From Burkholderiales bacterium (GTDB taxonomy: Bacteria > Pseudomonadota > Gammaproteobacteria > Burkholderiales > SG8-41), in NCBI GenBank assembly GCA_036262035.1, contig DATAJS010000031.1, positions 186,001 through 250,000 on the forward strand: a DNA stretch of 64,000 nucleotides, read 5' to 3'. The translations under genes were made by a program, and so were the position numbers. Positions 1 through 8,426 of this stretch are shown one piece after another. Each line of letters starts with the position of its first letter. Within the stretch, counting starts at the first letter, position 1. The notes beneath the pieces are model-generated. The model was not told where the DNA came from. It saw only the letters and a list, made by a program, of their open reading frames with translations, and did not search any database.

Positions 1-118
1 TCATCGAGCCCCTCCCCATCCGAGAAGACTGCTGATGCCGATGACTTGTGCTTGTTATTGGCAGCGGCTCTTCGAGACCGCCCTGGCGCTGACTATAGCA
101 AATCCGCGCTTGCGTGCG

Positions 119-1321
119 TCATACGATCCCGCGCGCTTTCAGGTCGTGCTGCTGCTCGGACGAATAGCCGAGCCCGGAGAGGATCTCGGCGTTGTGCTCG
201 CCGAGCGTCGGGCCGAGCCAGCGCGTCGCGCCCGGCGTCTCGGAGAGCTTGGGCACGACGCCCGGGATTTTCATCGGCTTGCCGTCGGGGAGCTTCCACT
301 GCTCGAGCATGCCGCGGGCGATGTAATGGGCGTCCTTCACGATGTCTTCGGCGTCGTACACGCGGCCCGAAGGCACGTCGACCTGCTCGAGCACCGCGAG
401 CACGCTGTCCAGATCGAGCGTCATCGTCCACGCTTCGATCGCGGCGTCGAGCTCGGCCACGCGCGGCGTGCGGCCGGCATTGGTCGCGAGGTCGGGATCG
501 TTCGCGAGGTCGTCGCGTCCCATCGCGGTCATGAGACGCCTGAAGATCGAATCGTTGTTCGCGCCGATGATCACGTACTTGCCGTCGCGCGTCGGATAGG
601 TGTTCGACGGCGTGATGCCCGGCAGCGCGTTGCCCGCGCGCTCGCGCTTGAAGCCCAGCACGTCGAACTCGGGCAACAGGCTTTCCATCATGTTGAAGAC
701 CGATTCGTAGAGCGCGACGTCGACGTACTGGCCACGCCCGCCGTTGGCGGTGCGCTGGTGCAGCGCCATCATCGCGCCGATCACGCCGTGCAAGGCCGCG
801 ATCGAATCGCCCACCGAGATGCCGAGCCTCACCGGCGGGCGATCGGCATAGCCGGTGACATAGCGCATCCCGCCCATGCTCTCGCCGATGACGCCGAATC
901 CCGGACGATCGCGATACGGGCCGTCCTGTCCGAAGCCCGACAGCCTCACCATGACGAGCTTCTGATTGACGGACGAAAGCTGCGGCCAGCCGATGTTCCA
1001 TTTCTCGAGCGCGCCGGGGCGAAAGTTCTCGACGACGATATCGGCCTCGGCGGCGAGCTTGCGCACGATCTCCTGTCCCTCGGGCGCGCGCAGGTTGAGC
1101 GTCAGCGATTTCTTGTTGCGCGCCTGCACGTACCACCACAGCGAGGTGTCGCCGTACATCTTGCGCCACTGACGAAGCTGGTCGCCGCCTTCGGGCGCTT
1201 CGATCTTGATCACCTCGGCGCCGAAATCGCCGAGCATGCGCGCGCAGAGCGGGCCCGCGATCAGCGTGCCGAGCTCGAGGACTTTGACTCCCGTAAGAGG
1301 CCCTGCATTCGTATTACTCAA
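119..1321 (-). CDS. CaiB/BaiF family (class III) CoA-transferase
   Basis: 400-aa protein of the CaiB/BaiF class III CoA-transferase family, which moves CoA between carboxylic acids. The N-terminus (GVKVLELGTLIAGPLCARML) and the DFGAEVIKIE and ENFRPG motifs are classic for the family, and the length fits. I chose a TTG start at 1321 because AGGAG lies 8 bases upstream and the protein then begins with the usual short N-terminus; a longer reading up to 1432 adds 37 residues with no family similarity. The stretch VDVALYES has Glu where the second CoA-transferase of this window (50667) has Asp; I cannot say whether that is the catalytic position. Substrate unknown. It stands alone, with no partner gene visible in this window. 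Confidence 0.88.
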   Translation of the reverse strand: MSNTNAGPLTGVKVLELGTLIAGPLCARMLGDFGAEVIKIEAPEGGDQLRQWRKMYGDTSLWWYVQARNKKSLTLNLRAPEGQEIVRKLAAEADIVVENFRPGALEKWNIGWPQLSSVNQKLVMVRLSGFGQDGPYRDRPGFGVIGESMGGMRYVTGYADRPPVRLGISVGDSIAALHGVIGAMMALHQRTANGGRGQYVDVALYESVFNMMESLLPEFDVLGFKRERAGNALPGITPSNTYPTRDGKYVIIGANNDSIFRRLMTAMGRDDLANDPDLATNAGRTPRVAELDAAIEAWTMTLDLDSVLAVLEQVDVPSGRVYDAEDIVKDAHYIARGMLEQWKLPDGKPMKIPGVVPKLSETPGATRWLGPTLGEHNAEILSGLGYSSEQQHDLKARGIV

Positions 1322-1474
1322 ATGACACGCTCCTCGCGCACGATCGCGGCAGGAGGGCATTGTACTTCGCAGCGTGCTCTCCAAAGTGGCTGATGCAGCG
1401 GCCGAGGTTTGTCCATAGAGTCGACTCAGCAATTGCCCGGCAGTCGCCGCGTGGACAACAGACCGGAGGGATCA

Positions 1475-2443
1475 ATGCGCATGCTTATCGAAACATGGGA
1501 AGTTGTCTCGCGCCGGATGGCGATTGCCGTCGTCGTCGCTGTGCTCGCCGGCTGTTCGAGCATCTCCATCGACGCTGCAAAGGCGCTCGCCACGACCGGC
1601 GGGGACACGGCCGCAGCGGCGGAAAAGAGCTCGCGTGCGTCCGACGACGAGTTCGGCCGCAGCATGATGGCGGAGGCGTTCCTTCACGGCACCGCGAAGG
1701 CCGTCGAGTCGCCCGCCTATACCAGCCTGCTTTCGCTGTACGAATCGATACAGCGCGAGCTTTCCGCGCGCGCGGCCGTGCTGCAGCGCCTCGCCGGCGT
1801 TTACGGCGCGTTTGCGGATTTGGCCAGCTTCGACAACAGCGCCGAAACACAGAAGGCGTTGAACGAGCTCGGCGGCGCCATCAACGGTTACGCCTCCGCC
1901 GTCAAAGCCAGCCCGCCTCTGAGCGATGCAGCGATCGGCGTCATCTCGACGGTCGGCGGCCTCATCGCCGCCGAGGCTCAGAAACGCAAGCTCGCGGAAG
2001 CCAGCCGCGAGATTCGGGGACGTGTCGCGGCCTTCCATACGTTGCTGTCGGCGCCGTTGGTGAAGGAACAGCAAGCCGGCTTTCAAAGCATGTTGCTTGC
2101 GGACCGCAAGGCGGCGCTGGTATTGCTGTGGCGCGCAGGCGTTTACGAGCCGTCGGCGATCATCAACGACCTGGGCAAGGATGTCGGCTTGACTGCGCGG
2201 GACGATGCGGCCGCCGTCGTCACGACCAGGGCCGACTCGATGGCAGGCCTGGAAGCGGTCGTCGACTGGCAGATACGCAGGCGACACCAGCAGATCGAAC
2301 GCGGCTATTCGACGAGCGTAGCGTCTCTGCAGCGCCTGGTGGCGGAGCACGAAAAATTCGAGCAGGGGCAGCCGATGGATCTTTCACAGTTGCGGGCACA
2401 CGTCGAGCAGCTGCGCAAGCTCGCGGAACAGATCGCGAAGTAA
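1475..2443 (+). CDS. Putative lipoprotein, helical, unknown function
   Basis: 322-aa protein. GGAGGG sits four bases before the ATG at 1475. The N-terminus has a hydrophobic stretch ending in a lipobox (VAVLAGC, Cys near residue 27), so it is probably lipid-anchored in the periplasm. The rest is rich in Ala, Glu, Lys and Leu with long predicted helices and no recognised domain. A second start at 1517 would give a shorter, more typical signal peptide. The next gene (2483) follows 39 bases later on the same strand with a good ribosome site, so the two probably form an operon. Function not recognised. Confidence 0.75.
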   Translation: MRMLIETWEVVSRRMAIAVVVAVLAGCSSISIDAAKALATTGGDTAAAAEKSSRASDDEFGRSMMAEAFLHGTAKAVESPAYTSLLSLYESIQRELSARAAVLQRLAGVYGAFADLASFDNSAETQKALNELGGAINGYASAVKASPPLSDAAIGVISTVGGLIAAEAQKRKLAEASREIRGRVAAFHTLLSAPLVKEQQAGFQSMLLADRKAALVLLWRAGVYEPSAIINDLGKDVGLTARDDAAAVVTTRADSMAGLEAVVDWQIRRRHQQIERGYSTSVASLQRLVAEHEKFEQGQPMDLSQLRAHVEQLRKLAEQIAK

Positions 2444-2482
2444 GCCGCCTGACCACATCCGGGGACATCTAAGGAGAAGAGC

Positions 2483-2857
2483 ATGGCGAACGATGACGGC
2501 AGCTCGAGCTTGTTCATGGATGGCGAGTTGACCAAGGACGAAGCGCTCGCAGCGCTGCGTATGGCGGCAGAGCGCGCGACCGACGCCTTGCCGAACGCGC
2601 TGGCGGCCTGCGAGACTGACGCCGACAGGCAGCAAGTCATGGCGGCAAGGGACAGCATCGTCCTCGCCTACCTGACCGCGCTCCAGAAATCCCTCATGCA
2701 CACGGCTCCGCACTTCGAAAAATTGGCGAAGGACCTCGAAACGGAAGCGAAGAGCATCCGGAAAAAAGCGAAGGAGCTTCGAGACACCGTCGCGGCGATC
2801 AATCTCTTCACGGAGCTCGCGAAGCTCGCAGCCTCTCTCGCGCTGGCGTTCGCATAG
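2483..2857 (+). CDS. Hypothetical helical protein
   Basis: 124-aa protein preceded by AAGGAGAAGAGC, a strong ribosome site, and co-directional with the lipoprotein gene at 1475. The sequence is soluble-looking and helical, with a Lys/Glu-rich middle (LAKDLETEAKSIRKKAKEL) that could form a coiled coil and a C-terminus rich in Ala/Leu. No signal peptide and no family recognised. It may act together with the upstream lipoprotein, but this rests on adjacency only. Confidence 0.7.
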   Translation: MANDDGSSSLFMDGELTKDEALAALRMAAERATDALPNALAACETDADRQQVMAARDSIVLAYLTALQKSLMHTAPHFEKLAKDLETEAKSIRKKAKELRDTVAAINLFTELAKLAASLALAFA

Positions 2858-2864
2858 CTCGAGG

Positions 2865-4037
2865 TCAGCGCACGTTCTCGCGTATCCAGCGCTCGATGAA
2901 GGCGGCGATCTCGTCGCTGTTCTTCTCGAGCATCATCATGTGACCGTTGCCGCGGATGCCGTGCTGCTCCAGCCGCGCGAAGGTGTGCGCGACGCCGGCC
3001 TGTTTCAGGTATTTCGAGGTGCAGTGATCGTACGGCGCGTGATACGACGCCTCGGATACCAGCACCAGCATCGGCAGCGTCCTGAGATTCACGAGCTGGC
3101 GTGCGGGCTCGGCCTGTAGGCGACAGCGGACGAGGTCCGGACCGTCGGCCTGCGCTTCGAGCGCCGATTGCGGCGGCTGCGCGCCGCCGGGCTCGTAGAT
3201 GAGCCGGTTGCGCGTGATGCCCCACGGCCGCGACGGCGGACCGTCCTTGTAGAACGCGCTGCCGCCGCTGTAAGTCACTTCGTTGAACGGCGGACCGTTG
3301 GGCTCGATCGCGAGCACCGCCTTGGCGAGCTTCGGCCTCGCGTCGGCGATCGTGAACACCAGCGGTCCGCCTTGCGAATGGCCGAGCAGTATCGCGGGGC
3401 CGATCCTGTCCAGGAGCTTGGCGCCGGCGTCGCGGATCAGGCGCTCGCCGACGCCCGGATCGTCGAGCTGCTCGACCTGCGACGCATAGAACTGGTCGAA
3501 CACCGGATCGCCCGGCACGGCCGCGCCCGGCCATTGCGTGTGCTTGGTCGCTTGAGGATAGAGCGGCTTCTTCTCGGGCGCGGTGAAGCGATCGGACACC
3601 CATTGCGCCGCGCGCCGCGACGGCGCGCCGAGCACCTCGACCGAGCCCGCCGAGCGCGCACGCGCGGGTGCGTCGACGACGTACACCGCATAGCCGCGCC
3701 GGAGAAAGTAATCGGCCCAGCCGGGACGCTCGTCGGGCGTGCCGAGGAAGTTCGTCCCGCTCTGCCCGCCGCCGTGGATCATCACGATCGGATAGGGCGA
3801 GCTGCGATGGTGGGGGATCTGGTACTGCACGAACATCTGCCCGACCATGACGTTGCCGTCTTTCGCGGCACGGTATTCGCCGCCGGTGAAAAAGTAGCCT
3901 TGCCTGGCCACCGGCGTGTAGGCGCCGTGGTGGTGCATCATCGGGCCGCCCGCGTGCTCGCCGTGATGCGCGTGCTCCTGCTGCGCGCAACCGGCGAGCG
4001 CGAGGACGGCCGTGCAAACCCTGTATTGGAGTTTCAC
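2865..4037 (-). CDS. Secreted alpha/beta hydrolase (lipoprotein)
   Basis: 390-aa alpha/beta-hydrolase-fold protein. The start is GTG at 4037, with CGAGG six bases upstream; the preceding small gene ends two bases away. The N-terminus is a short signal with a lipobox (LALAGC), followed by a His-rich stretch (HAHHGEHAGGPMMHHHG) that might bind metal. The oxyanion-type motif HGGG and the nucleophile elbow GHSQGG are intact, and a late GNGHMMM offers the catalytic His. Likely an outer-membrane or periplasmic esterase; substrate unknown. It is the last gene of a leftward group with the HugZ-like protein. Confidence 0.82.
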   Translation of the reverse strand: MKLQYRVCTAVLALAGCAQQEHAHHGEHAGGPMMHHHGAYTPVARQGYFFTGGEYRAAKDGNVMVGQMFVQYQIPHHRSSPYPIVMIHGGGQSGTNFLGTPDERPGWADYFLRRGYAVYVVDAPARARSAGSVEVLGAPSRRAAQWVSDRFTAPEKKPLYPQATKHTQWPGAAVPGDPVFDQFYASQVEQLDDPGVGERLIRDAGAKLLDRIGPAILLGHSQGGPLVFTIADARPKLAKAVLAIEPNGPPFNEVTYSGGSAFYKDGPPSRPWGITRNRLIYEPGGAQPPQSALEAQADGPDLVRCRLQAEPARQLVNLRTLPMLVLVSEASYHAPYDHCTSKYLKQAGVAHTFARLEQHGIRGNGHMMMLEKNSDEIAAFIERWIRENVR

Positions 4038-4038
4038 G

Positions 4039-4206
4039 CTAAGCCTCGCAGTCCTGACCGAGTATCCACCCTTCGATGTCCCTCACGATCGGCGTGTCGG
4101 GAGCGCCGTCGGCACGCAGTCCAAGCACCACGCCGAGCATCGAAAGAACGCCGACCACCGCATCGAAAGGATCTTCGCCGTCGCCGGACGATCCGAAGCC
4201 GCGCAT
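4039..4206 (-). CDS. Small hypothetical protein (55 aa)
   Basis: 55-residue reading frame beginning MRGFGSSGDG and containing a hydrophobic middle (DAVVGVLSMLGVVLGL). An ATG lies at 4206, and a GTG at 4212 overlaps the stop of the upstream HugZ-like gene (GTGA), so translation could be coupled. The frame stops immediately before the hydrolase gene. Its position in a tight operon supports it, but there is no recognised family and it may be a chance frame. Confidence 0.4.
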   Translation of the reverse strand: MRGFGSSGDGEDPFDAVVGVLSMLGVVLGLRADGAPDTPIVRDIEGWILGQDCEA

Positions 4207-4208
4207 CG

Positions 4209-4928
4209 TCACCGGCGCGCCGCCTCCGCGAGGCGCTTCAGCATCGCCCGCAGCGCCGTCGGCGCCGTCACGGGCTCGGGAAACTCGAGCCGCAGCGCCG
4301 TGCGGTCGAGCTGGAGCTCCAGCCCTTCGGGGTCGCACCCTGCGCAGCGCCACGCGCCGGCGGGCGCGCCGAGGAGCCTGGTCGCGTAGAGCTCACAGGT
4401 CTGGGCGTGGTCGTCGTTCATGTGGGCGACGATCTCGGCTTCGGCCTCGACCAGCGCCTGCGCGTCGTCGATGCGCGTGAGGAGCTGTTCGCGCGAGAGA
4501 TTCACGATGCGCCCGAAACCCGCGACGAGGTGCGCGCTGTCGATCTCGATCCGGTAGAGGCCGAAGTCGCCGAAGCCCGCGAACATCCCGGCCCCCGGCT
4601 GTCGCGCGAGGTAGCGGCGGCGGTCGGCTTCGTCGGCGGTCGCCACGGCGCGCCCGGCGAGGGTCACCCGCGCGCCTTCGAGCGGATCGCCGGGCTTGCG
4701 CTCGTCGATCATCAGCGAACAGCGCGGATCGGCGAGCAGATTCTTGGTGTGCACCGCGAGCGTGGAGATGAGAAGCAGCGGCGCGCCGTCCGCCGCGCTC
4801 GCGACATTGACCAGCGAGCAGTACGGATCGCCCGAACCGGCCGTCAGCGTCGCGAGCGCCGCGCTGCGGCCTTCGCGCAGGAGCTTCTTCGAGGCTTGCG
4901 CGGGATCGAAATCGGCAGTCTGTCTCAT
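4209..4928 (-). CDS. HugZ-like pyridoxamine-phosphate-oxidase-fold protein with DUF2470
   Basis: 239-aa protein. An N-terminal split-barrel flavin/heme-binding domain (about residues 10-145; LATLTAGSGDPYCSLVNV) is followed by a DUF2470 domain marked by EIVAHMNDDHAQTCELYA. This two-domain order is that of HugZ/HutZ-type heme-utilisation proteins and related FMN-binding proteins. The ATG at 4928 is chosen over an in-frame ATG 30 bases upstream because GAGA lies just before it. It heads a leftward operon with the small gene at 4039 and the secreted hydrolase. No iron-uptake genes are nearby, so a heme role is only inferred. Confidence 0.82.
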   Translation of the reverse strand: MRQTADFDPAQASKKLLREGRSAALATLTAGSGDPYCSLVNVASAADGAPLLLISTLAVHTKNLLADPRCSLMIDERKPGDPLEGARVTLAGRAVATADEADRRRYLARQPGAGMFAGFGDFGLYRIEIDSAHLVAGFGRIVNLSREQLLTRIDDAQALVEAEAEIVAHMNDDHAQTCELYATRLLGAPAGAWRCAGCDPEGLELQLDRTALRLEFPEPVTAPTALRAMLKRLAEAARR

Positions 4929-4968
4929 TCCATTCTCGGGCCGGCACTGCGCTTGCACAGGTACCGGC

Positions 4969-5574
4969 GTGTCTCACATCCCCGCCACCGTGAATACGTC
5001 CTCCGGACCGAATGTGCAAGAGGAGGCCGCCAGGCCTCCGCTGCCGCCGCGAGTGCACGAATTCGTCGTCGACGTCGCCGACCGCGGGCCGAGCAGCCGC
5101 GCGCTCGGCATCACCGTCGTCGCGGCGTTCGCGGCCGCGGTGCTCCTGATGTTCGCGATGCCCAAGCGCGACCCGCACGAAGTGCGGCTGCAGCCGGCGA
5201 TCGAGCCGGTCACGGCGCAGGTCGTGTCGCCGCCATCGGAACCGGTGCCGCCGGTGGGCCGCATCGAATCCGTGGCGAAACCGTCCGCGGTCATGCCCGC
5301 AGCCGTCGCCGCGAGCACGGCGCCGCGGCCGGAGCGCGTGGAGCCGACGATACGCATCGACGAGCCGCCGGCGCGCATCGTGGAAGTGAGCCGCGGCGAT
5401 CCGACGCCCGAAGCGGTCGGCGCGACGGGCCGCGCGCCGATCGACATCCTCGTCGCGCCGCAGATGCAGCCCCGCGAGCGCGAGCCTGCCATCGTGTCGT
5501 CGGTGATCTCGCGCGACCAGCTCGCGCCGCGCCCGCCGCCGCCCGAGATCGCGGCGAAGTTCACGAGCGAGTAA
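4969..5574 (+). CDS. Proline-rich single-pass membrane protein
   Basis: About 201 aa from a GTG at 4969 (AGG seven bases upstream); a second GTG at 4990 is possible. There is a short cytoplasmic N-terminus, one membrane helix near residues 45-64 (ALGITVVAAFAAAVLLMF), then a Pro/Val/Glu-rich extended tail (PVTAQVVSPPSEPVPPV). The layout recalls TonB-like or periplasm-spanning anchor proteins, but no C-terminal TonB domain is seen. It is transcribed divergently from the HugZ-like gene and lies 53 bases before the M16 peptidase. Unrecognised; the coding frame is supported by composition only. Confidence 0.5.
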   Translation: MSHIPATVNTSSGPNVQEEAARPPLPPRVHEFVVDVADRGPSSRALGITVVAAFAAAVLLMFAMPKRDPHEVRLQPAIEPVTAQVVSPPSEPVPPVGRIESVAKPSAVMPAAVAASTAPRPERVEPTIRIDEPPARIVEVSRGDPTPEAVGATGRAPIDILVAPQMQPREREPAIVSSVISRDQLAPRPPPPEIAAKFTSE

Positions 5575-5627
5575 GCCCGCCGCATTACGTGAGAAGATCG
5601 ACGCGCCCCTTGCTGACGGAGGACGCG

Positions 5628-8345
5628 TTGATCCGCTACGCCATCGCCCTGCTGCTGGCCGCCGCCGCGTCCGCCGCCTGCGCGGCGCTTCCGCCCAACG
5701 TCGAGCACGTCGCGACCTTCCGCGGCATCTCGGAGTACCGTCTCAGATCGAACGGCATGCCGATCCTGCTCGTGCCGCAGCGCGCAAGCCCGGTCGCCAC
5801 GTTCCTCGTCGTCTACCACGTCGGCTCGCGCGACGAAGGGCCCGGTTATACCGGCTCGACCCACCTCCTCGAGCACCTGATGGCGAACAAGTCGACCGAG
5901 AACTACGGCCGCGCGCATGGACGCCCGACCTTCTTCGAGATGCTCTACGACGCCGGCGCGCAGACCAACATGTCGGTGTGGAACGATCGCATGACGGGGT
6001 ACGCCACGGTGCCTTCGGACAGGATCGAGCTCGCGATGCGCATCGAAGCCGAGCGCATGAAGCGCGCGCTCCTGCTCGACGCCGAGCGCCGGCCGGAGAT
6101 GACCGTGGTGCGCAACGAGTTCGAGATCGGCGAGAACGAGCCGTGGCGCGCGCTGCAGAAAGCGGTCGTGGCGTCCTCGATGCAGGCGCATCCCTATCGC
6201 TGGCACGCGATCGGTTACCGGTCCGACATCGAAGGCGTCAGCACCGAGAAACTGCGCGAGCATTACAAGACCTATTTCTGGCCGAACAACGCCCACGCCA
6301 TCCTCGTCGGCGATTTCGATACCGAGAAGGCGCTGGAGCTCTTCGACCGGCAGTACGGCGGCTACGCGCGCTCGCCGCACGAGATCCCGAAGGTGATCAC
6401 CGTCGAGCCGCCGCAGGAAGGCGAACGCCGTACGCGGGTCAAGCGTCCCGGCACGATCGGCATCGTCACGATCGGCTACATCCGTCCGGGCGTGATGCAT
6501 CCCGACTTCATCCCGCTCGAAGTGCTGCGCACGATCCTGGTCGAAGGGGTGAACTCGCGGCTCTACAAGGCGCTGGTCGACAAGGGCCTCGCCACCGGCG
6601 TCTTCGGCTCGCATTCGGCGTTCACCGATCCCTATCCCCTGCTGATCAGCGCGAACCTCGCCCCGCGCGTCGCCCACGCCGATACCGAAGCCGCGATCAA
6701 GGCGGTGCTCGCGGAGATCGCGGCGAACGGCGTCAGCGACGACGAGGTGCGGCGCGCGCAGCAGCAGATCGAGGTCGCGACGCTGCGCAGGCGCGACGGG
6801 CCCAACAGCTACGCGGGGAGCCTCGCCGAAGCGGTCGCGTCGGCCGACTGGAAGTGGTTCCTGACCTATGTCGACAACGTCAAAGCCGTCACCGCGGCGG
6901 ACGTGAAGCGCGTCGCGGCCGCGCACCTCGTGCCCGATCACGCGACGGTGGGCTGGTTCATCCCGACGAGCCGTGCGGGCAGGGTCACTACGGCGGCGGC
7001 CGCAGCGTCACCGCAACCGCGGGCGGACGCCTCTGCGCCCGCGGTGCCGGCGCCCGCAGCGCCCGCGAACAAGCCATTTGCCGAACGCACCGTGCGCAAG
7101 GTGCTCGCGAACGGCCTCACGGTCGCCGTCGTCGAGAACCGCGCGGTACCGACGGTATCGGTGCGCGGTCTCGTCTTCGCCGGCGGCGTCACCGCGCCGG
7201 CGGGCAAGCCGGCGCTGCCGGCGCTCACCGCGCGGATGTTGAGCCGCGGCACGACGACGCGCTCGAAAGAAGAGATCGGCGCGCTGCTCGCGAGCGCCGG
7301 CGCGACGCACAGCTATGCGAGCACGCTGACCGGCGTCAACGTGCAGGCAAACGCCATGGCGCGCGACCTGTCGCTCGTGCTGGAAGTCCTCGCCGACGAG
7401 CTTGCGAACCCGGCGTTTCCCGCGGACGAGCTGGTACGTGCACGGCGCGAGCAGGAGAACGCCTACCAGCAGGCCTACGACCAGACCGGCCTGCGCGCGC
7501 TGGAGCGCCTGCGCCAGATCGTCTACAAGCCCGATCACCCGTACTACGCCTACGGCCGCGACGAGAAGCTCGCGAGCCTCCAAGCGCTCGGCGAGAGCGA
7601 CTTGCGCGCCTTCCACCGCGCGCGCTACAACGGCTCGGGGACGATACTCGCCATCGTCGGCGACATCGACGCGGCGCAGGCGATCGCGCTGGTGGGGACG
7701 CACTTCGGCGGCATGAGCCGCGGCGAGCGCGTGTCGCTCGCAGCGCTGGCGCGCACCGCGGCAGCGGATAAGGGTGCGCGCGCGATCGTCGCGATGCCCG
7801 GCAAGGCGAACGCCAACGTCGTGGTCGGCACCGCGAGCGGCCTGAGACGGCTCGACGCCGACTTCGAAGCGGCGCTGATCGCCAACGCGGCGCTCGGCCA
7901 GAGCACGATCTCGTCGCGCATCGGGCGGCGTGTGCGCGACACCGAAGGGTTGTCGTACGGCGTCACGTCGCGCTTCGACAACAGCGACGAGCTCGACGGC
8001 GTGTGGCTGGTCAACATGAACGTGGCGCCGCAGAACTACGCCAAGGCGCTGCAATCGACGCGCGAGGTCATCGCCGACTACGTCAGGAACGGCGCGACCG
8101 ACGCGGAGGTGGCCAGCGGCAAGAGCTACTTCTCGGGGCGCTACCAGGTCGGGCTCGGCTCGAACGGCGGCATCGCCGAGGCGCTCGTCACCGCGGAGCG
8201 CTTCGGCTTCGGCCCGCGCTATCTCGACGAGTTTCCGCAGCGCGTGCGGGCGGTGACGACTTCACAGGTGAATGCGGCGATCAGGAAGTACTTCGCCGCG
8301 GATAGGCTGCATGTGATCGTTGCGGGTGATGTCGACGAACGATGA
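5628..8345 (+). CDS. M16 family zinc metallopeptidase, two-lobed (insulinase-like)
   Basis: 905-aa secreted peptidase. The start is a TTG at 5628 with GGAGG five bases upstream, giving a signal peptide (IALLLAAAASAACA). Lobe 1 carries the inverted zinc motif HLLEH near residue 79 with a downstream Glu cluster (VVRNEFEIGENEP). A Pro/Ala-rich linker (about residues 455-485) joins it to a second M16 lobe. The second lobe has no HxxEH, as expected for the non-catalytic half that closes the chamber. The arrangement is that of fused PqqL-type or YmxG-pair peptidases. The N-lobe is probably active in the periplasm; substrate unknown. Confidence 0.88.
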   Translation: MIRYAIALLLAAAASAACAALPPNVEHVATFRGISEYRLRSNGMPILLVPQRASPVATFLVVYHVGSRDEGPGYTGSTHLLEHLMANKSTENYGRAHGRPTFFEMLYDAGAQTNMSVWNDRMTGYATVPSDRIELAMRIEAERMKRALLLDAERRPEMTVVRNEFEIGENEPWRALQKAVVASSMQAHPYRWHAIGYRSDIEGVSTEKLREHYKTYFWPNNAHAILVGDFDTEKALELFDRQYGGYARSPHEIPKVITVEPPQEGERRTRVKRPGTIGIVTIGYIRPGVMHPDFIPLEVLRTILVEGVNSRLYKALVDKGLATGVFGSHSAFTDPYPLLISANLAPRVAHADTEAAIKAVLAEIAANGVSDDEVRRAQQQIEVATLRRRDGPNSYAGSLAEAVASADWKWFLTYVDNVKAVTAADVKRVAAAHLVPDHATVGWFIPTSRAGRVTTAAAAASPQPRADASAPAVPAPAAPANKPFAERTVRKVLANGLTVAVVENRAVPTVSVRGLVFAGGVTAPAGKPALPALTARMLSRGTTTRSKEEIGALLASAGATHSYASTLTGVNVQANAMARDLSLVLEVLADELANPAFPADELVRARREQENAYQQAYDQTGLRALERLRQIVYKPDHPYYAYGRDEKLASLQALGESDLRAFHRARYNGSGTILAIVGDIDAAQAIALVGTHFGGMSRGERVSLAALARTAAADKGARAIVAMPGKANANVVVGTASGLRRLDADFEAALIANAALGQSTISSRIGRRVRDTEGLSYGVTSRFDNSDELDGVWLVNMNVAPQNYAKALQSTREVIADYVRNGATDAEVASGKSYFSGRYQVGLGSNGGIAEALVTAERFGFGPRYLDEFPQRVRAVTTSQVNAAIRKYFAADRLHVIVAGDVDER

Positions 8346-8359
8346 GCGCGAGACTCGGG

Positions 8360-8423
8360 CGGTGCGTTAGCACGCACCCCACGATCGTTCGCGCGTAATC
8401 CCGTAGGGTGCGCGCGAGCGCAC
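8360..8423. repeat. Two GGTGCG-type hairpins between convergent genes
   Basis: Two perfect 7-bp stem, 4-base loop hairpins lie between the convergent M16 and hyuB genes: one at 8360-8377 (loop TAGC) and one at 8406-8423 (loop GCGA). Both share a GGTGCG/CGCACC core, so they look like copies of one small repeat. No T-run follows, but they may act as a bidirectional transcription barrier. Confidence 0.6.
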
Positions 8424-8426
8424 CGC

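Noticed and set aside
1-118. Possible gene fragment at the left edge
   Set aside because: No frame with convincing composition or motif; treated as intergenic sequence downstream of the CoA-transferase.
4207-4353. Extended upstream start for the 55-aa gene at 4039
   Set aside because: The longer version is Arg/Pro-rich and lies within the HugZ-like gene; only the part after the GTGA/ATG junction looks like protein.
3168-5627. A very long open frame running into the M16 peptidase from about 3168
   Set aside because: Before 5628 its translation is Arg/His-rich and it opposes well-supported genes. The TTG with GGAGG at 5628 followed by a signal peptide is the convincing start.
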